Counted from the stretch's first letter, positions 33,323-42,387 are shown. The stretch is DNA of 64,000 nucleotides from Nitrospirota bacterium (GCA_040757335.1 JBFLXB010000013.1:1-64000); one strand, 5' to 3'. Notes: a model not told the origin generated them from the sequence alone. Numbers and translations are program-made.

Positions 33323-36085
33323 CTACAGGATCTGAGACGGGGGTGAGGACCGGGTCGACAGCAGCTTGGCCATGAGCGGTCCGCGGCCGTCGACACCGAC
33401 CTTTCTGTACACCGACCCGAGGTATTCCTTCACGGTGGGAATGGCCAGGCCGAGCTCGCGGGCGATCTCCTTGGCTTGCTTTCCGGCCGTGAGCAACACC
33501 ACGACCTCGCGTTCGCGTCGGGAGAGTCGGTAGGCGTTGGCGAAGAGGTTCAACATCGTTGCGAGTGTGAGGTCTCCCCCTGCTTCACCCGCGCAGAGGA
33601 GGGGAAGATCTTCCGGGAAGAGACGATGTTTCCGGACAAGGGCGCTCACGTAGTCAATTTCGATCCCCGCAGCAAGCGCCTTCACGCAGAGCCGGGCCAT
33701 CACCGGTTTGGCAACGAACGACAGATTAAACAAATGCCGCTCCCGGCCAAGGGCAATCGCCCTCCGGAGCGCCGACTCCATTTTTTCCCTTCCCCTCGCA
33801 GCCGCCACGGAAGGACTCTTCCTCTCTTCCAACAAGAGAAAACATTGGACCTCAAAGACGGAACAGAGAAATTCGATCAGGGGGCTTGGGATGCCGCGAG
33901 CGAGTCGTCGGGCCCGTCTCAGGGAGTCGGCCCCTTCGTCCCCTTCCCTTCGGATCAAATGGGCCTGGGCCATGTCCAGAAGGCAAAAGATCTCCGGCAA
34001 AACGACTCCCTGCCGACGCGCCATTTCCAAGGCGATTTCGGCATGCGGGAGCGCCGCGGTCGGATCTGCTTGAAGGAGGTGGTACCGACAAGAGAGATAA
34101 TGATATCGACCGACCTCAAGGGCCTGGGCATGACGTATCCGAGACTCCATCTGTTCCAGAGAGGCCCTCCCCCGCTCCAGGTCGCCGGCGTTCAAGGCGT
34201 TGAAGGCCTCCGCCGCCGGCAACAGGTGCTCTAGCATCGGGACGCCGCTCGCCTCGGCCGCGTCGAATCCTTCGGAGACGGCACCGGAAGCTCCCGTCCA
34301 GACATCGGCCCATTCCCATGTTCTCGCGAGGATCCGGCTGAGCGGAGAGGCCTCCCGGGAAGCGGCCGCCTTTCTGAAGAGCGCAGAGAGATGGCCGAGA
34401 CCCGCCGGATCACCCATCCAGAAGTAATAGTTGGCCAACGGGGCGGACAGATGAATCCGGAGATTCGGATCACAAATCCTGGTGACAGCGGAGAGGGTTC
34501 GCGCCGCCCAGGATTTCAACTCCGGATGATGGGGGCGGCGATAGAGCAGCGCCATGGTCATGGCTGAGGATACGCGCGCTTCAACCTCGGGGGAAGGAGA
34601 CCACCGATGGCGCGCGAGCCATGATTCGAGGGCGGCGATCCAGCGGTCGAAGGCTCGAAAATCTCCACAAACAAAGAAATAGGTTTCGATAATGCTGGCC
34701 CACGATAGAAGGATTCCTTCGGGATCATTTCCCTGGTCCGAAAACTGTTTGAAAGCCGCCTCGAAATCGGCGCGACCCGCCGCCGGATCGAATGGAAGCC
34801 GGCAGCACCCCCGCCAGTAGCGGAGCCACGCAAGGGCATGGTTTCCGTTTCTACCTCCAACCATTCCCCGAAGGTCATCGAACCGGTCGGAAGGGAGCCG
34901 CGTCAGCCATCCGGCCAACGTATGATACCGCCCCCGGGCGACCATCTCCGGAGCCTGCCGAAGAATGAGACCGATCGCTGCTTCGACCTCTTCGCCATCA
35001 AGGAAAAGATCGATCGCGCCCTCGACCCGGCCGGACGATTCCATGACCTCCCCTGCCCGTCGTTTGATCTTCAAAAGGGTGGCGCGGTCAAAGCGCGCCT
35101 CCGCTCTTGCGCAGAGAAAGTCTCGGAAGAGCGGATGGTACTGGTAGATCGGCTCCGGGGCCTCCTTCCGCTCGACGAAGAATCGCTGCCGGTTCAACTC
35201 GGAGAGAATCCTCCCAGCTTCCCGCGCTCCGGTCAGTGCCTCCGCCATCTTCGGTGTGATCTCTGGGAGCGAGGCGCTCTTTAACAGAAAATCTTGCCGG
35301 CCGGGATCGGTTTTGTCGAAAATCTCTCCGGCGAAGTAGTCGAAGAGAAGCGGTGTGGCCAACCCGGACGGCTCTCCCTTCCCCCCCTTCAGGAGGAGAA
35401 TCAGTCCGGCGGTCCAGCCGTCCGTCTGGGCGTGGAGCCGTCGGACCATCTCCCGCGAACTCCGGGGGCCGCGATGCAGGCGGATGATTCCTTCGGCCTC
35501 CCGCTCCGTCAGGCGGAGATTCCCCCAGTCGATCACTCCAATCGACTGGTTGGCCTGGAGGCGGGCAAACGGCGGAGGGGGAGCTTCTCGGCTGACCAAT
35601 ACCACCCTCCCCCCTGCCGGGACCTCCTCCAGTCCTTCGCGCAGGAGATGATAGAAGGGAGATGCGGGATCGACCTCCCGGATGTTGTCGAAGACCAGGA
35701 TGAATGGGGTGGGAAGGGCTCCGAAGAGGGCCCGGAAGAAACGGCGGGCGAACGGCGCGGGATTCGGGAGGTATTCGGGCGCGAAAAGGGGAAGGAAGGG
35801 CTTGCGGCGTCGGCCCGTGAGGGAATCGACCGCCCCCTTCAAGTAATGGAAGAAGGTGGCGATGTCGGCGTCGTCGGGATCGATCCGGTACCAGAGGCGG
35901 TGCAGTTTGCGGCGGGAGAGATAGCCCGCGACGAGGGTCGTCTTGCCTGCGCCAGGGGGACCTTCGATCCAGAGGAGCGGCGTCTCGCGAAAGCGGTCCA
36001 GGAGGCGGTAGAGCCGATCCCGGTGAACAATACGGGCCGGGCAGGGGGAGGTGATCTTGGCGATCGGCGGCGGTTTGTGAGGCAT
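33323..36085 (-). CDS. MalT-like LuxR regulator with AAA/STAND ATPase domain
   Basis: A 920-residue LAL-type activator. The N-terminal NTPase has Walker A GPPGAGKTTL (about residue 42-51) and Walker B FILVFDN (about 127-133). A winged-helix and a long TPR-like sensor domain (about 400-800) follow. The C-terminal LuxR HTH is LSRREREVVVLLTAGKQAKE to IPTVKEYLGSVYRKVGVDGR. Such proteins oligomerise with ATP and an inducer to activate transcription. Nearby candidate targets are the surface lipoprotein downstream and its own gene. A promoter lies at 36196-36225. Confidence 0.9.
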   Translation of the reverse strand: MPHKPPPIAKITSPCPARIVHRDRLYRLLDRFRETPLLWIEGPPGAGKTTLVAGYLSRRKLHRLWYRIDPDDADIATFFHYLKGAVDSLTGRRRKPFLPLFAPEYLPNPAPFARRFFRALFGALPTPFILVFDNIREVDPASPFYHLLREGLEEVPAGGRVVLVSREAPPPPFARLQANQSIGVIDWGNLRLTEREAEGIIRLHRGPRSSREMVRRLHAQTDGWTAGLILLLKGGKGEPSGLATPLLFDYFAGEIFDKTDPGRQDFLLKSASLPEITPKMAEALTGAREAGRILSELNRQRFFVERKEAPEPIYQYHPLFRDFLCARAEARFDRATLLKIKRRAGEVMESSGRVEGAIDLFLDGEEVEAAIGLILRQAPEMVARGRYHTLAGWLTRLPSDRFDDLRGMVGGRNGNHALAWLRYWRGCCRLPFDPAAGRADFEAAFKQFSDQGNDPEGILLSWASIIETYFFVCGDFRAFDRWIAALESWLARHRWSPSPEVEARVSSAMTMALLYRRPHHPELKSWAARTLSAVTRICDPNLRIHLSAPLANYYFWMGDPAGLGHLSALFRKAAASREASPLSRILARTWEWADVWTGASGAVSEGFDAAEASGVPMLEHLLPAAEAFNALNAGDLERGRASLEQMESRIRHAQALEVGRYHYLSCRYHLLQADPTAALPHAEIALEMARRQGVVLPEIFCLLDMAQAHLIRREGDEGADSLRRARRLARGIPSPLIEFLCSVFEVQCFLLLEERKSPSVAAARGREKMESALRRAIALGRERHLFNLSFVAKPVMARLCVKALAAGIEIDYVSALVRKHRLFPEDLPLLCAGEAGGDLTLATMLNLFANAYRLSRREREVVVLLTAGKQAKEIARELGLAIPTVKEYLGSVYRKVGVDGRGPLMAKLLSTRSSPPSQIL

Positions 36086-36195
36086 GGCCCTTTAGCCGGG
36101 ACAGTCGAAACCGCTCGGAGGGGCGGTGTGATTCTGGAATGGGATCAACTCACGGTCGGTTTTTGATTGCAAAGCGAATCCGATCCTTTCATCGT

Positions 36196-36225
36196 AAATA
36201 TATCAGCGTTGAATGGCCGCCGACA
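36196..36225 (-). promoter_or_regulatory. Promoter of MalT-like gene
   Basis: Minus strand: TTGTCG, 18 bases, TATATT, about 110 bases before the ATG at 36085. The AT-rich -10 area stands out against the GC-rich background. Confidence 0.45.
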
Positions 36226-36234
36226 ACCTGGCTA

Positions 36235-37239
36235 TTAGGACTGGCGGCCCCGCCAGGTCGCCGGGGGGACGCCCAAGTGGCGCTTGAAAGCCCGATGAAA
36301 AGCCGGCAAGCTGACATACCCGACATCGGCGGCGATTTCACCGATTCCGCGCTGCGTCCCATTCAACAGCCGGCTCGCCACATTCATCCGCCATTTCGCC
36401 ACATACGCCATGGGGCTCTCACCGAGTGCGGCCGCGAACCGGGCGGCGAATCGAGACGGCGACATCGCCACACCTTGGGCCAGACGCTTGACCGACCAGT
36501 TCTCACCGGGCCGCGAATGGATCATGACGAGGGCGCGGCCAACCGTCGGGTCTCTGAGTCCCCTGAACCATCCGACCTCCTGGTGATGGGTCCTCTCGAT
36601 GTGTGATCGAACCGCCTCGGCGCACAGCAGTTCCAAGAGCCGGTCGATCACATAGCCGCTCCCGAACGACCGTCGGGTCGTCTCTTGAGCCAGCAGGTCC
36701 GCAACCCCGGAGAGGTTGTGCCATCCGCTCGACCGAGACACGGAGGAGTGAAGCAGGGGCGGAAGTGCCGCGAACAGCGGGTTGAGATGGGTGTCGTGCA
36801 GGAGGAACACGCCGCACACGAGCGACGTACTGCGCGCGCGGTGTTTCTCGCCGGGTCGGAACACGTTGTCGCTACCGGCCAACAGCGTTTCGACCGGCAT
36901 GACGTGAGGATTCAGGCCTTGTGAGATCTGGTGGGCAGAACCCGCAAAGCAGATGGCGACTTCGCCGGCTTCGATGACTGCCTCGTTCCCGTTGTGGAGC
37001 GTGATCTCGACGTGCCCCCGCTGGACGAAGTGGAACGCAACCACGCGCACCTCTGTCTTGACCTGCAAGAGAGCTCCCAGTGTCTCGGCGTCCGGGATCG
37101 AGATTGCCCAAGGCGACGCATACTCCTCCCTCAGCAACAAGCTCCCGCTAATTCGCATCGACCTGAGAACATCACTGAGACAATCGATTGGAGAATCACT
37201 CTTAGTTGTTTTGGCAAATGATTCGGTTGTTTTGAGCAT
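36235..37239 (-). CDS. AraC-family transcriptional regulator
   Basis: A 334-residue regulator with an N-terminal cupin-type sensor (residues 20-210, such as VAFHFVQRGHVEITLHNG) and a C-terminal double HTH (AraC), WSVKRLAQGVAMSPSRFAAR and the second helix pair IGEIAADVGYVSLPAFHRAF, ending in HLGVPPATWR. It diverges from a membrane protein/MBL hydrolase pair and probably regulates it through the inverted repeat in the shared intergenic region. Confidence 0.92.
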   Translation of the reverse strand: MLKTTESFAKTTKSDSPIDCLSDVLRSMRISGSLLLREEYASPWAISIPDAETLGALLQVKTEVRVVAFHFVQRGHVEITLHNGNEAVIEAGEVAICFAGSAHQISQGLNPHVMPVETLLAGSDNVFRPGEKHRARSTSLVCGVFLLHDTHLNPLFAALPPLLHSSVSRSSGWHNLSGVADLLAQETTRRSFGSGYVIDRLLELLCAEAVRSHIERTHHQEVGWFRGLRDPTVGRALVMIHSRPGENWSVKRLAQGVAMSPSRFAARFAAALGESPMAYVAKWRMNVASRLLNGTQRGIGEIAADVGYVSLPAFHRAFKRHLGVPPATWRGRQS

Positions 37240-37281
37240 TGTTCAAACCGACTGTGGCAGCTAGTCTGTAACCGTTGAACA
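37240..37281. promoter_or_regulatory. Inverted repeat between araC-type gene and membrane gene
   Basis: TGTTCAA at 37240-37246 and TTGAACA at 37275-37281 are perfect complements, 28 bases apart. They lie in the 68-base divergent region, a likely binding site for the AraC-type regulator. Confidence 0.45.
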
Positions 37282-37307
37282 TCCTAGCATAAAAGGAGGC
37301 AATCGCC

Positions 37308-37991
37308 ATGTCCGAAAACGCGTCCGCGTGGTTCATGATGGGGCTGGATGTTGTGATGATGATCTACACGCTGTGGGTGCTCTCCCTCGCCAAGTCGTCA
37401 GCAAAGCTGCGAACCGGAATCGGCGTCGCCATGGTCGTCTGGCTCGCGCTCCTGCAGCTGGGACTCTCGGCGAAACGCGTATTCCCGGCCGACATCTCGG
37501 GCGTGGCGTTTCTCATGATCATCTTTCTCTTCGTTGCGGCGGTCGGCGCCGCGCTGCTGGCCTTCACGCCGGTCCGCCGCCTTTTGCTCGACCTCGAGCA
37601 ACAACACTTGCTGCTGCTTCAAGGGATTCGAGTCTTTTTCGGCGCGACCTTTCTGATGCAAGCGAGTCTCGGAGTCTTGCCCATGGGATTTGGGATCGTA
37701 GATGGCTTTACGCACATTGGGGCGGGATTCTTCGGCCTGATCGCCGCGTTTTCGCTGGCCGCAGGAGTCGAAGGGGCTCGACGCGCGTGGTTCGCCAACA
37801 TCTTCGGGCTCGTGGATATTCTGACGGTTGCCAGCACGTTGGCGCTCGTGCTGCTGCCCGAGATCGGGCCTTACCACAGCATGATGTACGCGGTGTTTCT
37901 CCCTGCGCCGCTTTGGCTGTGGTTCCACATTGTGTCGATCTGGAAGCTTATTGGCGACCCACGTGCCATTCCCTTGGAGGCCCGCGCATGA
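37308..37991 (+). CDS. Hypothetical multi-spanning membrane protein
   Basis: 227 residues with about seven hydrophobic helices, such as LDVVMMIYTLWVLSLA, GVAFLMIIFLFVAAVGAALLAF and LVDILTVASTLALVLLP. No family recognised. A strong AGGAGG precedes the ATG. Its stop overlaps the start of the MBL hydrolase (ATGA), so the two are coupled. The divergent AraC-type regulator is the likely controller. Confidence 0.7.
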   Translation: MSENASAWFMMGLDVVMMIYTLWVLSLAKSSAKLRTGIGVAMVVWLALLQLGLSAKRVFPADISGVAFLMIIFLFVAAVGAALLAFTPVRRLLLDLEQQHLLLLQGIRVFFGATFLMQASLGVLPMGFGIVDGFTHIGAGFFGLIAAFSLAAGVEGARRAWFANIFGLVDILTVASTLALVLLPEIGPYHSMMYAVFLPAPLWLWFHIVSIWKLIGDPRAIPLEARA

Positions 37992-38962
37992 CTCGTCGTT
38001 CGCCGCGCATCTCCGGCCGATCCACGACGCACACCATGAAAACGGCTCTGCTGATTGTCTTGATCGGGACGATCCTGTGGTCAGCGGCTGGTTGCAGGAG
38101 CTTCGTCCTCAAGACGGTGATGACAACGGTCGAACCCTACTTCCACGGGCCGGGCATCGATGGGACCGCGTTCGAACAGCTCACCGAGAAGGTGTACACG
38201 TTTCGGTGGAACTGGTACCGCAACCTGATCATCGTCACCGACGCCGGACTCGTGGTGATCGACCCCATGAACGCTGAGATGGCCACGGCGCTCAAAAAGG
38301 AACTGGACCAGACGTTCCCCGGCAAGAAGGTCCACACGCTCATCTACTCGCACTACCACCTCGACCACGCCCGTGGTGGCGCGGCGCTGGCGCCGACCGA
38401 GGTCATCGCGCACGAAAAGTGCCCGACGTATTGGAAGGAATTTGAGCATGACGACGTCCTCGAGCCCACGCGCCTCATCAGCGGCGACACCACGCTCACC
38501 ATCGGAGGCATGGAGATTCGGGCCCTTGACCTGGGGCTCTCACACACGGATACGCTCTACGCCTTCCATCTTCCGTCCGAGAAACTGGTGTTCACGGCGG
38601 ACCTCGGACTCGTCAAGAGCGTCCCGCCCGTCGGGGTGCCTGATCGGTACGCGCCCGGGTACCTCGCGGCGCTCAATCGCGTCGCTGCGCTCGACTTTCA
38701 GATCTTCGTTCCGTCGCACTTCGGCTACGGGACCAAACAGGACCTGCTCGACTGGCGAGACATGATGGAAGACGGCCGGAGACTGGCGCGGGAGGCCCTC
38801 CACAAGACCGGCCTCTTCGGTGTGCGCGACAATCAGATGGCAAACGACTTTGACACCGTCTACTTTCCGATGCGCGAGAAGTATGGGAGCTGGCACGGTT
38901 TCAACGAGATGTTCATCCTGAACCTGGTGCGCGATCTCGAAGGCGAAGCCCTCGGCCACTGA
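37988..38962 (+). CDS. Lipoprotein metallo-beta-lactamase-fold hydrolase
   Basis: A 324-residue MBL-fold enzyme. The zinc motif SHYHLDHARG (HxHxDH) sits about 120 residues from the start; further ligands lie in GLSHTD, FTADLG and PSHFGYG. ATG 37988 couples to the membrane gene, but ATG 38036 gives a cleaner lipoprotein signal (MKTALLIVLIGTILWSAAGC), so the mature protein is probably anchored outside. The frame is open much further upstream but not coding there. Substrate unknown. Confidence 0.85.
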   Translation: MTRRSPRISGRSTTHTMKTALLIVLIGTILWSAAGCRSFVLKTVMTTVEPYFHGPGIDGTAFEQLTEKVYTFRWNWYRNLIIVTDAGLVVIDPMNAEMATALKKELDQTFPGKKVHTLIYSHYHLDHARGGAALAPTEVIAHEKCPTYWKEFEHDDVLEPTRLISGDTTLTIGGMEIRALDLGLSHTDTLYAFHLPSEKLVFTADLGLVKSVPPVGVPDRYAPGYLAALNRVAALDFQIFVPSHFGYGTKQDLLDWRDMMEDGRRLAREALHKTGLFGVRDNQMANDFDTVYFPMREKYGSWHGFNEMFILNLVRDLEGEALGH

Positions 38963-38973
38963 GGGTGCGCGTC

Positions 38974-39651
38974 ATGCTCGGAAAGCAGGGCAACGGTAAA
39001 ATAGAGCCCCCCCGAAGGAATCATTCTCCGACCCCACTTTTCTTTACACTCCAGCACAACGCCCGCATCCCTGCCGCCAATGCCATGGGAGTTCCGGGGC
39101 CGGGCGGGCCGGTGCCGGGGCCGAACAAGAGCCCACATCTGGGGTGGTCGGATTTTCCGGCCGGCACCAAGTCGTTCGCGATCATCTGTCGCGACGTGGA
39201 TGCGCCCTCCAGGCCAGATGACGCCAACAAGAGCGATCGCGTAGTGCGGTACGATTTCCCGCGCGCGGATTTTTATCACTGGGTGCTGGTGGATATCCCG
39301 TCCACTATCACGGGTCTCGTCGAAGGCCGGGATTCGGACGGGGTGGTGCCCAAGGGCAAACCGCTGGGCAAGACCGAGTATGGTGTGCGCGGGATCAACA
39401 GTTATCGCGAGTGGTTTGGAAGTGATCCGGCCATGGGAGGGGACTACGGTGGCTACGACGGGCCGTGGCCGCCGTTCAATGACGAGCGCGTGCATCACTA
39501 CCATTTCACGGTGTACGCGCTGGATGTCGCGTCGCTCGGGCTGCCGCAGCGATTTGCCGGACCGGACGCGCTCCGGGCCATGCAAGGCCACATCCTGGAT
39601 CAGGCCACCATCATCGGAACGTACGCGCTCAATCCCACGGCTCGGGAGTAG
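38974..39651 (+). CDS. PEBP-family protein without signal peptide
   Basis: A 225-residue phosphatidylethanolamine-binding-like protein. Landmarks are PHLGWSDFPAGTKSFAIICRDVDAP, DFYHWVLVDIPSTITGL and HHYHFTVYALDVASLGLP. It is longer than the exported paralogue at 21717 and lacks a signal, so it is likely cytoplasmic. ATG 38974 is used; GTG 38965 is possible. A long palindromic repeat begins at its stop codon. Confidence 0.85.
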   Translation: MLGKQGNGKIEPPRRNHSPTPLFFTLQHNARIPAANAMGVPGPGGPVPGPNKSPHLGWSDFPAGTKSFAIICRDVDAPSRPDDANKSDRVVRYDFPRADFYHWVLVDIPSTITGLVEGRDSDGVVPKGKPLGKTEYGVRGINSYREWFGSDPAMGGDYGGYDGPWPPFNDERVHHYHFTVYALDVASLGLPQRFAGPDALRAMQGHILDQATIIGTYALNPTARE

Positions 39652-39873
39652 CAGGTTGCTGAAAAAGTCCATCCGCTGCGTTCTGACTGAGGAGCCTCGG
39701 CCGCCTCACCGTCTCGGCGGCGCTCGTGGCTTGGCGCCACTTCTTCGTGGCGCCACTCGCCTCACGTACGACCGCAATCCCCCGGGAACGTTTCGTACCT
39801 CCAGGGAATTCCCAGTACGCTGCGGTTTCCTCCTCGCTGCGGCCTTGCAGCTGGAGCTTTTTGAGCAACCTGC
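39651..39873 (+). repeat. Long palindromic repeat, copy E
   Basis: It begins on the last base of the PEBP stop codon. The outer arms are GCAGGTTGCTGAAAAAGTCC and the complement of GGAGCTTTTTGAGCAACCTGC. The core includes CCTCACGTACG, CAGTACGCTGCGG and CTGCGGCCTTGCAGC. The apical loop between CGTACG and CAGTACG is enlarged by about 40 bases (around 39773-39812). Forward orientation. The rest of the gap to 39985 holds no gene. Confidence 0.82.
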
Positions 39874-39985
39874 GATTCTCTTGTAAAGTTTTTCGGTAGC
39901 GTAGAGATCCGAAGGAGCGGTAGGCTACGCGAAGGTTGTGTCCCGTCCGGTCGTATGAATGGACAACAGTCCTCGTGAGCAAGCC

Positions 39986-40714
39986 ATGAACCTCAATCGA
40001 CGTCAGTTATTCCGCTTTACCGGGGCGGCGTCAGCCGCGTTACTGGTGGGTTGTGATCCGGGGTGGTGGCGGCGTCTGTGGGCCGGCGAACCCGCGGCGT
40101 CCATCCCGCCGTGTATTGTGCGGCCGGAGCAGACCGAAGGCCCGTATTTCGTGGACGAGCGGCTCAATCGCTCGGACATTCGATCGGATCCAGCCGACGG
40201 CTCGGTGAAAGAGGGCGTGCCGCTGCAACTCTTGTTTCGCGTCCACGAGCTCCGCGACAACGCCTGCAATCCGCTTCCCGGCGCCATGGTGGACATCTGG
40301 CATTGCGATGCGCTGGGCGTGTATGCAGGCGTGGAAGATATGAACGACCTGTTCGATACCTCGGGCAAGAAGTTTCTGCGCGGCTATCAGACGACGGATG
40401 CGAGCGGGGCGGCGCAGTTCTCCACCATCTATCCCGGCTGGTACGAAGGCCGCGCCGTGCACATTCACTTCAAGATCAGGACCCAGCCCGCGTCCCGTCG
40501 CAGGTACGAGTTCACGTCGCAGATCTATTTCGACGAGGCGCTCTCGGAGCAGATTTACACGCAGGCCCCGTATTCAACCAAGGGTCCGGGGTGGCTCCGC
40601 AATCAACAAGACGGTATCTTCCGCCGGGACGGCGGCGCGCAGCTCATGCTCGCTGTCACCAAGACCGAAACCGGCTACGCCGGGACGTTCGATATCGGCC
40701 TGGAGATGACCTGA
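39986..40714 (+). CDS. Intradiol ring-cleavage dioxygenase-like, exported
   Basis: A 242-residue protein of the protocatechuate/catechol dioxygenase fold. The N-terminus MNLNRRQLFRFTGAASAALL followed by VGC combines a Tat-like twin-Arg signal with a lipobox. Fe(III) ligands are expected at the Tyr in LGVYAG, the Tyr in IYPGWYEGRAVHIHFK and the two His of that last motif. Such exported forms are known to act on aromatic or other diols outside the cytoplasm. ATG 39986 is chosen over 39959 because the twin-Arg motif follows at the usual distance. Confidence 0.85.
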   Translation: MNLNRRQLFRFTGAASAALLVGCDPGWWRRLWAGEPAASIPPCIVRPEQTEGPYFVDERLNRSDIRSDPADGSVKEGVPLQLLFRVHELRDNACNPLPGAMVDIWHCDALGVYAGVEDMNDLFDTSGKKFLRGYQTTDASGAAQFSTIYPGWYEGRAVHIHFKIRTQPASRRRYEFTSQIYFDEALSEQIYTQAPYSTKGPGWLRNQQDGIFRRDGGAQLMLAVTKTETGYAGTFDIGLEMT

Positions 40715-40774
40715 CGGGTCGAGGCGGGGTTCGGCGATCGGCTCCGTGTCTTGGAAGCGCGTGCAGGCCTCACC

Positions 40775-42028
40775 GTGAAACCCGCGCCTTTCCTTCCCGT
40801 GACGCTGGCGCTCGCGCTGGCGGGGTTGCCGGCAGTCATTGCGCTGCCGGCCGTGCCGCAGACAGCGGCTGGCGCAGGCGTGTGGCTGGGCTGGCTGGGA
40901 GCGGGTTTGCTATCGGTGAGTCTGGTCCTGATGGTACGCGAGCCGGGTTTTGCCGCGTGGTTCGGCGGGCTTGAACGCATGTACCGGTGGCACCACGCGC
41001 TCGGCACGGTTGGCTACGCCCTGATCCTCGCGCACCCCCTGGCGCTGGCTGCGCAGTTCCTTCCCCGAGACCCGCAGGGCGCGTGGCGCATCCTCTCTCC
41101 GTTTACTCGGTCCTGGACCGCGGGGCTTGGCTGGCTGGCGTTGCTCGGGCTCGTGGCCGGGCTCGCCGTCACCTATGGCCGGCGATTGCGGTACAGCCTA
41201 TGGCGGCCACTGCACGCTTCGTTGGGCTTGGGCGTGATGCTCGGCCTCGCGCACGTGGTGACGGTCGGCGGATGGTCGGTTAGCGCGTGGCTGCTGATCG
41301 CTTCGGCGGGCCTGGCGCTGAGCTGGCGCGTGTGGCGCGCGGATCGAGGTGGCGGGGCGCGGCCGTACGAAGTGTCAACGGTCAGCCACCCGTCGCGCCG
41401 ATTGAGCGAGGTCACGCTGCGTCCGCTGGCCACGCCGCTCGCCGTGGCGCCCGGGCAGTTCGTGATGGTGGCGTTTTTTGAAGGTCCCCACTATCGCGGC
41501 TGCGGCGAGTACCATCCTTTCACCGCAAGCTACACAGCGCCGGACGGCGCACTGACGGTCGACATCAAGGACCTCGGCGATTGCACTCGCCACATCCAGT
41601 CGCTGGAAGCGGGCGTGGCTGCGCGCGTCCAGGGACCGTATGGGACGTTCCTCGCGGATCGCCCGGAGGCGCCGGAGCTCTGGATCGCCGGCGGCATCGG
41701 CGTGACGCCGTTTCTCGCGGCGCTGCGAGCCGGGCCGGTCACGCGATCGACCGAGTTCATCTACCTGTCCCGCGAGCTGCGGGATGCCGCGTATCTCGAC
41801 GAGCTGAATGGGTACGCCGCGGGTCAACCGCTCTTGCATGTGCGGCCCCTTGTGATGCAGGAAGACCCAACGCCGCTGTTCGCAATGTTGGCGACCGTGT
41901 CGGATCTGCCAGGCCGTCACGCCTATCTGTGCGGCCCGCCACCGCTCATCACGGCGGTCACAAAGTGGCTGCGACAACACGGCACCCCTCAGTCGCACAT
42001 CCACTTCGAGCGGTTCGACTTCCGATGA
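40775..42028 (+). CDS. Ferric-reductase-like transmembrane flavoprotein
   Basis: A 417-residue NOX/FRE-type protein. The N-terminal half has about six TM helices with paired His (YRWHHALGTVGYALILAHPL; LWRPLHASLGLGVMLGLAHVV) for two b haems. The C-terminal half has an FAD domain (YHPFTASYTAP) and an NAD(P) domain (IAGGIGVTPFLAAL; YLCGPPPLI). It moves electrons from NAD(P)H across the membrane. GTG 40775 is used; TTG 40751 is possible. ATGA overlap with the cytochrome b5 gene. Confidence 0.88.
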   Translation: MKPAPFLPVTLALALAGLPAVIALPAVPQTAAGAGVWLGWLGAGLLSVSLVLMVREPGFAAWFGGLERMYRWHHALGTVGYALILAHPLALAAQFLPRDPQGAWRILSPFTRSWTAGLGWLALLGLVAGLAVTYGRRLRYSLWRPLHASLGLGVMLGLAHVVTVGGWSVSAWLLIASAGLALSWRVWRADRGGGARPYEVSTVSHPSRRLSEVTLRPLATPLAVAPGQFVMVAFFEGPHYRGCGEYHPFTASYTAPDGALTVDIKDLGDCTRHIQSLEAGVAARVQGPYGTFLADRPEAPELWIAGGIGVTPFLAALRAGPVTRSTEFIYLSRELRDAAYLDELNGYAAGQPLLHVRPLVMQEDPTPLFAMLATVSDLPGRHAYLCGPPPLITAVTKWLRQHGTPQSHIHFERFDFR

Positions 42029-42387
42029 TGCGCTGGTTCTACGTCGTGTCGACCGCGCTCTTTGGAATCGCCGTGGTAGGGGTCTGGGGCAGCAGCCGAT
42101 GGGCGCCCCCGACATCCACACCGGTCACGCGGCCGGCAGAGATCAGCTATTCCTTGGATGAGGTGGGTCGGCACAGTCGTGCGGACGATTGCTGGATGGC
42201 GATCAACGGCCAGGTCTACGACGTCTCCGTCTATCTGCCGCAGCACCCAACCTCGCTGGAGGCGATCCTGCCCTCGTGCGGCAGCGACGCCACAACGGCG
42301 TTTCACACCAAAAACCGAGGACGGCCGCACTCGGCTCGCGCATCGGCGCTCTTGCAGCAGTATAGGATAGGGGACGTTCTTAAATAG
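42025..42387 (+). CDS. Membrane-anchored cytochrome b5-like protein
   Basis: 120 residues with an N-terminal TM anchor (WFYVVSTALFGIAVVGVW), then a cytochrome b5 fold: YSLDEVGRHSRADDCWMAIN, VYDVSVYLPQHPTS, and AFHTKNRG. Both haem His are kept (HP and FH), but the usual HPGG motif reads HPTS. Coupled by ATGA to the ferric-reductase-like gene, so it probably takes or gives electrons to it on the outer side. Confidence 0.82.
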   Translation: MMRWFYVVSTALFGIAVVGVWGSSRWAPPTSTPVTRPAEISYSLDEVGRHSRADDCWMAINGQVYDVSVYLPQHPTSLEAILPSCGSDATTAFHTKNRGRPHSARASALLQQYRIGDVLK

